Origin: SAR324 cluster bacterium
GTDB lineage: Bacteria; SAR324; XYD2-FULL-50-16
Assembly: GCA_002401295.1 (NCBI GenBank)
Contig: NVSR01000028.1
Span: forward strand, 17,220 to 24,976
Length of the DNA: 7,757 bases
Reading direction: 5' to 3'
Each line of letters starts with the position of its first letter. Positions within the stretch are counted from its first letter, which is position 1. Shown here piece after piece: positions 1 to 5,900 of the stretch. The notes under the pieces are model-generated. The model searched no databases and was not told the DNA's origin. It was given only the letters and a program-made list of their open reading frames with translations. Both the position numbers and the translations under genes were made by a program.

Positions 1-1316
1 TCTGAACGATTGAACTCTTGTTGCTGTGCTTCAACCCATGCGATTGCTTGAGCATAGTCTTTGCTCTGAACGAATTCTTGCAATTTTTTACCGCGCTGTT
101 GCCAGATATTACGGCCGGTCAGGAATTCCCGATCCTTTGCTGATAAGAACAGTTGAGCCCTGCTTTCAACTGTTTGCCCTGCTTTTTTTAGGCTCAAATA
201 GACAGCTTGTGTCGCCTCTCCTGTAAAGCTTTGAGGCACCGGCAGGATGAAAAAATTCTCTCCTTGCTTGCGCCCGAAAGCAGCGAGAAAACGCTGGGAC
301 TCCGGTAACAGCTGTTTTTGAGATCCGGCTGCTTGAAGCACTAAATCCTCGGGACGATAATAAAAGGCTTTTCCTGTTTGTTGATGGATCACAATGGCAT
401 CAACCACCCAAGCTTTTTTGATGGAGGACAATGCAAAATAGTCTTTCTCACTTTGCCGCAGTTTTTTAGGAACAGCTTTTTGAGGAGAAGATTTTTGAGG
501 AGAAGATTTTGGAAAAATAGCTATTTTTACGCCATACTGAATCTCCATCTTCCGTAACATCTGTTGAGCCTGACGCAATAACTGTCGATTTTCCAAATCT
601 AACTTAGCCGTTTGCTTTTGAGGATCGATGGAGATGGTCAATTGAGGAAACTGCTTTAATTGAGCTGTCCTGATCAGTCCCTCTTCCTTTTTAAAATACA
701 AGGGCTGAGAGATGACTCTTTCACGGCCTGTACGGAATAAGGATCTCCAATTTTTAGTGACTCCTTTGAGTCTTGCCCAAGCTTTGGGAGAAATGTCTAA
801 TTTCCTGTCTCCCAACCAAGCAGGGAGTGGACTGCTGCGAATCTCATCAAAGGTAGTTTGATTTTCCAAGTAAGCATCCATCTTACTCTCAAGGTATTTT
901 TCCTTCATCGATGAGCGAAGGTCTAGAATCTTGACGGGGTGTAAATCAATACGATTGGCATCTTCCTGTTTGACCCGTTCATTTTTAAGAACCTTCAGCC
1001 CTTGAAATAGTTTTTGCTGGAGGCGAGGTGCATGGATTATGGATTGTCCGGGATCTCTTTTGCTTTGCCAGCGTTGTTGCCAAAAAGGTAGAGAGCTCCC
1101 ATTTAATTGAAAGTCCTGAATTTCTTCAGCGCTGACTCGGTAAGTTTGTCCCCATTGATCCGTCAGCCGGACCACTACAGCCAAACGCTGTGGTGCGACT
1201 AGAAAAGCCCGCTTCAGAAAAAGTCGGTAAACTCGCTCCTTTGGAGGGAGTTCACCAGCAGAGAGAGGGGAAAGTAAACTTAGAATGAGAAAAAATCCCA
1301 GCCAAAGCAGTCTCAT
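1..1316 (-). CDS. Exported protein of unknown function, 3' partial
   Basis: From the ATG at 1314-1316 the frame is stop-free to the left edge: 438 codons, with the end outside the window. I read every codon by hand. Residues 1-20 are a signal peptide (MRLL start, long Leu/Phe/Ile core, PLSA before GE). Residues about 25-80 look like a beta-rich domain (LAVVVRLTDQWGQTYRVS). Residues about 95-225 are charged and mixed helical. A KSSPQ-repeat, Lys/Pro-rich linker spans about 267-290. A second beta-rich domain covers about 298-395 (KKAWVVDAIVIHQQTGKAFYY, then FFILPVP and VYLSLKKAGQ). Residues about 400-438 are helical and TPR-like (SKDYAQAIAWVEAQ). No cysteine and no catalytic motif were seen, and I do not recognise the family. 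It starts within the stop codon of the barrel-protein gene, so it likely acts in the same envelope system. The signal peptide has no lipobox, so a soluble periplasmic or secreted protein is likely. Confidence 0.94.
   Translation of the reverse strand, partial: MRLLWLGFFLILSLLSPLSAGELPPKERVYRLFLKRAFLVAPQRLAVVVRLTDQWGQTYRVSAEEIQDFQLNGSSLPFWQQRWQSKRDPGQSIIHAPRLQQKLFQGLKVLKNERVKQEDANRIDLHPVKILDLRSSMKEKYLESKMDAYLENQTTFDEIRSSPLPAWLGDRKLDISPKAWARLKGVTKNWRSLFRTGRERVISQPLYFKKEEGLIRTAQLKQFPQLTISIDPQKQTAKLDLENRQLLRQAQQMLRKMEIQYGVKIAIFPKSSPQKSSPQKAVPKKLRQSEKDYFALSSIKKAWVVDAIVIHQQTGKAFYYRPEDLVLQAAGSQKQLLPESQRFLAAFGRKQGENFFILPVPQSFTGEATQAVYLSLKKAGQTVESRAQLFLSAKDREFLTGRNIWQQRGKKLQEFVQSKDYAQAIAWVEAQQQEFNRS
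477..510 (-). repeat. 15-bp in-frame tandem repeat (KSSPQ)
   Basis: Period of 15 bases, about 2.3 copies without mismatch. On the coding strand it encodes KSSPQ twice in the linker of the left-edge gene. Because the unit is a multiple of three, copy-number change would lengthen or shorten the linker without breaking the frame. Confidence 0.88.
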
Positions 1317-1318
1317 TA
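1314..1318 (-). other. TAATG stop/start overlap
   Basis: The TAA of the barrel-protein gene (1316-1318) shares its last A with the ATG of the next gene (1314-1316). Such one-base overlaps usually mean translational coupling, so the two proteins are probably made together in related amounts. Confidence 0.92.
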
Positions 1319-2929
1319 GAAATAACCTCGAATGGTCAGGCTGCTTCCGGATCCTTGAAATTCTCCCTCAAGGGTATTGCCCTGGGAATCTTTTGTGGAC
1401 AATTCAACATCTGTACTGGGGATACTGATACTTTCCAGACCAATGGCAATGCTATTGGTAATATAAAATTCTACCCCGTATTTATAGGCATTTTGAATCC
1501 CTGAGGAACCAACTATAGCCCAGCCCATACCCAAGTGAGCATAGAGGTGATATTTTTCCTCCAGTTTCCAGGGGGCACGATAACGGATGAGAGGAGTGAT
1601 CGAAAGAATACTGATACTGAGGTCGGAAGTTTGATTACTAGTGATGCCATAAAAGGCTCCCGCATCCAGCCCAAACTCTAGTTCTTCCCAAAAAGTGTTT
1701 CCCAAAAATCGGTATTCGACTCCCAAAAATTGATCGATTGTTTCTATTTTGGTTGTCGAATCTTTGGTTACAGGACCGGAAAATTTGAAACTCATGGCAG
1801 GGTATACGGCAATGGCTGAGTTAAGTTTCTTACCGTTACCGGCCATTCTTACATTACCTCCGGTAGAATCCAGATTGCTTTGCCCACTAAAGGTCATGTT
1901 GCGCAGAACAATGCCATCTTCTGCCCGAATTAGTTTTAAGGAAAGTTCCAGGTCCTGCTTGGTTTCATTGACATGGAAATATCCCTCAATATACCCATCA
2001 AAGCCCAGACGTTTTCTAAGTTGTTCATATTCGACCAGTGAGAGGGATTGATCCTGCACGATCAGCTTACCGCCTCTGACACTCAAGCGAGTTTGTGCAC
2101 AGTGAGAACAATCGATCATGTTGAAGGCTCCCAAGTTCAACAAACTGGCTTCCAGCATGCTCTTATAGCGAGGGCGGTCCAGGTAGTAGGCGGGGTCTGA
2201 GTGCAGTTTAAGGATGATGGCTCTTTGTATTCCTTGAATATCTGCGGTAAAACGTCCCAATTGCGTTAAGATCCGGCGAAAGGGTACATCCGTATCAAAA
2301 GTAGGGAACCGTAGACTTGCGACACTCTCTGTAGTGATACTGGCTATTGTATTCGGAGAAACTATTTTTCTCTCAGGATCTGAATTGAGGCTTAGGGCTT
2401 TCAAAATAGTTCCCGTTCTCATGCTCACCAGTTTGAGGTTGAGCTCCAGGCTGCCGCTATCTTCGTGCACAACAAAGAATCCTTGCACATAAGCGTCAAT
2501 ATTGAGTGCATCTCCCAACTCTTTATATTGCTCGTTGCTTTCAATGCCGCGGCTTAGGATTAAAGAGTCCTGTTCCACATAAATTTTCATGTTGTTGCAT
2601 TGACTACATTCTACCAGTTCTGCTCCCTGAGCACTGAGGATCTTTGACTGCAGTTTGTAACGGTAATTAATGGTATTGATAAAATAGGTTTCATCCCCTT
2701 CTAATTGAGTAATCGTGATCCGCTTCACGTCACTTGGTAAGTCTTGGAAAAAAGGGGTAACTTTTTTCAAAACTCTTTCATAGAGTTGATCCAAATTCCA
2801 TTGGCTGCGAGGCATTTCCGTATTCACCCCGACTATGGGTAGAGCAACCTTTTTGCTCTCTTGGGCAAAAGCCAATAGAGAAAAACAACAAAAGCAAAAG
2901 ATTAAAGAGAAAAATCGAAAGATTCGCAT
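1316..2929 (-). CDS. Outer-membrane protein with two CsgG/FlgO-like modules
   Basis: Complete, 537 residues, ATG at 2927-2929 with a strong ribosome binding site. Residues 1-22 form a Sec signal peptide (basic MRIFR start, hydrophobic core, AFA cleavage site before QE). Two modules follow, at about 87-181 and 253-347. Each has helix, CxxC (C108/C111 and C274/C277), strands, helix, then a Y(V/I)xG(F/Y)F strand, an LELxLKL strand and a final G-x-(I/V)-L turn. This pattern resembles the CsgG/FlgO/LpoB alpha/beta fold (family-level inference), where such domains sit in the periplasm and bind envelope partners. Residues about 367-537 alternate polar and hydrophobic strands with Gly/aromatic residues and end in YF, as in outer-membrane beta-barrels. 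The mature chain has only those four cysteines. The signal core contains Cys but no convincing lipobox. It likely sits in the outer membrane with the modules in the periplasm; the function is unknown. Confidence 0.94.
   Translation of the reverse strand: MRIFRFFSLIFCFCCFSLLAFAQESKKVALPIVGVNTEMPRSQWNLDQLYERVLKKVTPFFQDLPSDVKRITITQLEGDETYFINTINYRYKLQSKILSAQGAELVECSQCNNMKIYVEQDSLILSRGIESNEQYKELGDALNIDAYVQGFFVVHEDSGSLELNLKLVSMRTGTILKALSLNSDPERKIVSPNTIASITTESVASLRFPTFDTDVPFRRILTQLGRFTADIQGIQRAIILKLHSDPAYYLDRPRYKSMLEASLLNLGAFNMIDCSHCAQTRLSVRGGKLIVQDQSLSLVEYEQLRKRLGFDGYIEGYFHVNETKQDLELSLKLIRAEDGIVLRNMTFSGQSNLDSTGGNVRMAGNGKKLNSAIAVYPAMSFKFSGPVTKDSTTKIETIDQFLGVEYRFLGNTFWEELEFGLDAGAFYGITSNQTSDLSISILSITPLIRYRAPWKLEEKYHLYAHLGMGWAIVGSSGIQNAYKYGVEFYITNSIAIGLESISIPSTDVELSTKDSQGNTLEGEFQGSGSSLTIRGYF
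1319..1831 (-). other. Putative C-terminal outer-membrane beta-barrel
   Basis: Residues 367-537. Amphipathic stretches such as SAIAVYPAMSFKF, LGVEYRFLG, LEFGLDAGAFYG, ITPLIRYRAPW, YHLYAHLGMGWAIVG, YGVEFYITNSIAIGLE and SSLTIRGYF read as about eight barrel strands. The terminal Phe is the usual recognition feature for BAM-dependent insertion. Size fits an OmpA/OmpW-like eight-strand barrel; the strand count is not certain. Confidence 0.7.
1326..1329 (-). promoter_or_regulatory. Ribosome binding site of the left-edge gene
   Basis: GAGG on the coding strand, nine bases before the ATG at 1314-1316 and inside the last codons of the preceding gene. A modest but usable Shine-Dalgarno site, which supports this ATG as the start. 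Confidence 0.65.
1904..2110 (-). repeat. Duplicated CsgG/FlgO-like module, copy 2 core
   Basis: Codons 274-342. Starts with CSHC and contains LGFDGYIEGYF and LELSLKL, the most family-like version of the strand-turn-strand segment. It is followed by a Ser/Gly/Asn-rich linker (about residues 347-367) leading to the barrel. The match to copy 1 is at protein level; the DNA copies have diverged. Confidence 0.85.
2402..2608 (-). repeat. Duplicated CsgG/FlgO-like module, copy 1 core
   Basis: Codons 108-176. Starts with CSQC and ends at the TGTIL turn. It aligns without gaps to copy 2 at a constant offset of 166 residues, with about 24 of 69 identical by my count, including both cysteines, the Y-x-x-L helix positions, the YxxGxF strand and LELxLKL. 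Confidence 0.85.
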
Positions 2930-2936
2930 AAAAAAG

Positions 2937-2943
2937 TCCTCTT
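2937..2943 (-). promoter_or_regulatory. Ribosome binding site of the 1316-2929 gene
   Basis: On the coding strand AAGAGGA lies seven bases before the ATG at 2927-2929, a strong Shine-Dalgarno match. It sits inside the 18-base gap after the stop of the giant gene, so the start is well placed and re-initiation after the upstream stop is possible. Confidence 0.85.
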
Positions 2944-2947
2944 GAAT

Positions 2948-5900
2948 TTAACGAAACTGGATTTGGGTCGGCCGACTTATTTGTCGTTGACCAGTTTGAT
3001 CAATGGCTTCCACTCTCCAATAGAGAGGTTTTTGGCCATTCTCACTTAATAAAAACAGAACTTTCCAAGTAGCTATATCCGGTTGTAGTTCGCTGCTTGG
3101 GGTCCATCCCTTCAGGGGTAAAGATAATGCCTCATTGGGGGTAAAGGTTTGTGCCTGATCCAGAGTAAACCAAATCCGATATTGAAAACTTCCCTGTCCT
3201 TTCCAACGGAACCTTGGTGGCTGGTCTGTAGTGTAGCGCTGTGTGGAAAAAGGTTCTAATGTGACAATGGGTTGCACGTCTAGTTTTTTTCCAAAACGAA
3301 GTTCCTGCCGAGTATTGTTTCGTTTTTCCGGCCGTAGAATCAGCTCATACTCTCCGAAGCGGATGTCCTTGGGAAGGGAGAATTGAGTCATTTTGAATTC
3401 TCGTCTTTGCTGCGGTAGAAGCACAGGAATCTCAATCACTCCTAGAGACAGAGTCTCTCTGCCGGATAATTCGGCGATCCAGCGTTTTGCAGAGGAAGGG
3501 CCGGTACCCAGGTTTTTTGCAACCCATCGAAACTGGAGTTTGTCACCAGGTATTAATTTAGTTTTGGAGACATACAATTGTTCCATTCTCAAATCTTCCT
3601 GCCCAAATTGAAGTATTTCCAGAGCTTTGGCCTGGGCCTTTTGGACTTCTTGATTGTGCTGTACCAAGACACTCAATTCATAATTACCCAGGGGTAAATC
3701 AGGAATCTTCAGTTTCAACGTGATTGGTACTCCTAATTGTTGTCTCTTGGAGTCATGCTGTTTTGCTGGCAGCTCAATGGGATGACTGCCCAAATTGATT
3801 TCATTCCTTTCATTGACCAGACTAAAGTCAGCCTTCAATCCACTCAATACCGAATTTTTATGATTGATCAACCGCAGTTGAACAGGCAAAACTCCACCGG
3901 GAAAAATTTGGGATTTCAGGCTATCAAAAGCAAAAAGAGTGAACGATTTGGTTCTCCCTCTCAGCCCTTCAATACTAACCAGTCGGTTATTTTTTTTATT
4001 TTTTTCCCGTTGTTGAGTCATCAATTCTGCGAAGATAGCGGGCTCTTCCCAATCGGATAGGTCAGGGAGTTCAATGACTCCCTGGAGTAGTTTGCTTTCG
4101 GTAAAGGGGAGAAGCCTTTCTAAGTCCAGTATTTTGAGTAATTGTTTGCGTGTTTCATTCTTCAGGTCGAATAAAACCAGCTGGACTTTTGCCTGAGACA
4201 TAATTCCTGCACCATGGTTTTTTCCCAGGATCCGAAAAGTAAACTCTCCATCAATTGCAGTGGGGGTAAGGTTGAAACGAATTAAAGCAGGGTCAGGTAG
4301 GTCTACTAAATATAAAGATGCTGTATCGGCATAATTATCTCCCGGCTCTGCGTCTATCCCTTCCAAAATCAACTGGGCAGTCATTCGATATTTCCCGGGG
4401 GTGAGGGAAGGTGGAAGAATGAAGGTGGCTTCCTGCAAAGAATGCTCTTTGCCCTGGATGGAGGGAAATGATAGCAGGCTTTTGATGTTATACTCATTTC
4501 CCTGTCCATCGACCAAAGAAAACATGACTTGTCCACTGGGGCTGGAGTGAGTCCCTTTGTTTCGTATCAGCAGCTTTAAGCTGAATTTTTGTGAGGGACT
4601 GATGGGAGTGAGAGTTGTTGGTGACTCAATATCAATGTCCAGATCAAAACTGGCAGCGTTCATTTTTTCCCGAATTCCCCGGATCATTTGCTCGATTTCT
4701 ACCAGAGCCGGCTTGGCAATCCTAGCCCAAGGTTGTTTGTTGTTTTCAGTGAGTGCCTGTTGAGCTAGCAGGAGAGGCCATAATTCTTCGCTTTTGGATA
4801 GAGCGGCTAATATCTGTTCACTATTTTTGGATGAAGGTCCTTGCTGATGTTGTCGTAGAAAGCTTCCCTGTGCTGCTTGATAGTCCCCCAACCCCATTTG
4901 TGACAAGCCAATGTGATGATTGATTTCCAAAAATGAATCTGGACGAATAGCTAAAAGTTCAAATAATTGTAATGAATCTTGAAATTGTCCGGATTGCAAT
5001 CGACTTTCTCCCAGCTTGAGCACTAGTTCCGATAAACCCTGAGTTTCTTTGCTGGCTTCCTGAGTCTCATGATTGAATTGTTCTGATGTTTGAATTTTGG
5101 GTAAGGCCTGCAGAGAGTTAGCCGCGACTTCTACCAATGCCCTTTGATCTCCCATCTGGTCATAGTGATTCAATAGGATTTGATAAGGGTACAGCTCACG
5201 AGGTTTTTGGATGAGTAACTCTTTCAAGGCGATGATGTCTCTTTCTCTATGGGATTCCCGGATTAAAGGCTGTATTTGAATCTGATTGAGAGTAATTTGA
5301 TTCTTATGGGTTGCCTGTTCAAACGGGGTATCAGCAGAGGTGACCCGGGCCATTACCTGGTAAGAACCAGGACTCAATTGTAGGGGGAGAGGCAACTCTT
5401 TTTCCAGACGCAAGGGTTTGTCATTGGGTTTGATTGTTTTTATGCTTTGGCTGCCCAGGAGTTGAAGTTGCCCCTGATTGTCTTGCAGGTAGTATTTTAT
5501 TACTACCTGATCCATGGCAATGTTTCCCCGGTTATAAAGCAAGATTTCAGAGGAGAAAATTTGCGATGGCTTTAAGGAATAGGGATCTTGATTCTGAGTG
5601 GGCAACAAGCCCAGATTGATAAAGGGCCGTTCATATTGATAATCAAATCGAGTGATTGTTTGATTGTTTTTTACGTTATTCTCCTCCCTGGCGGGATGGA
5701 TTAAAGCGGTGAATTGATAGTCTCCCTGCTGGAAATCAGCGGGTATAGAAAAGCTTGGACTCCATTGCAGGGCAGGGCTTTTTTCTACCAAGGGGGCCAT
5801 GGTTTTGCTTTCCCCCAAAAGTAGTGGTTCTCCATCTTGACTTGTAGCCAGTAGGGATAATTTAAAGGGAGTACTTTTTTTGAAACCAAGGTTTTTTACC

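Noticed and set aside
1749..2051. 100-codon plus-strand frame
   Set aside because: It lies wholly inside the barrel-protein gene, antisense, with low-quality, Ser/Arg-rich composition and no supporting ribosome site; it is a shadow of the real gene.
2096..2110. c-type haem site from CxxC
   Set aside because: A haem c site needs CxxCH; the residue after the second Cys is Ala here and Asn in the other copy.
2864..2929. Lipoprotein signal in the barrel-protein leader
   Set aside because: There are cysteines in the hydrophobic core, but none has a good lipobox before it, and an AFA signal peptidase I site follows.
2930..2947. Separate promoter or terminator between the first two genes
   Set aside because: The gap is only 18 bases, filled by the ribosome binding site, with no room for a promoter and no hairpin.
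3737..4060. 107-codon plus-strand frame
   Set aside because: It is antisense to well-formed CARDB domains and shows no domain features of its own.
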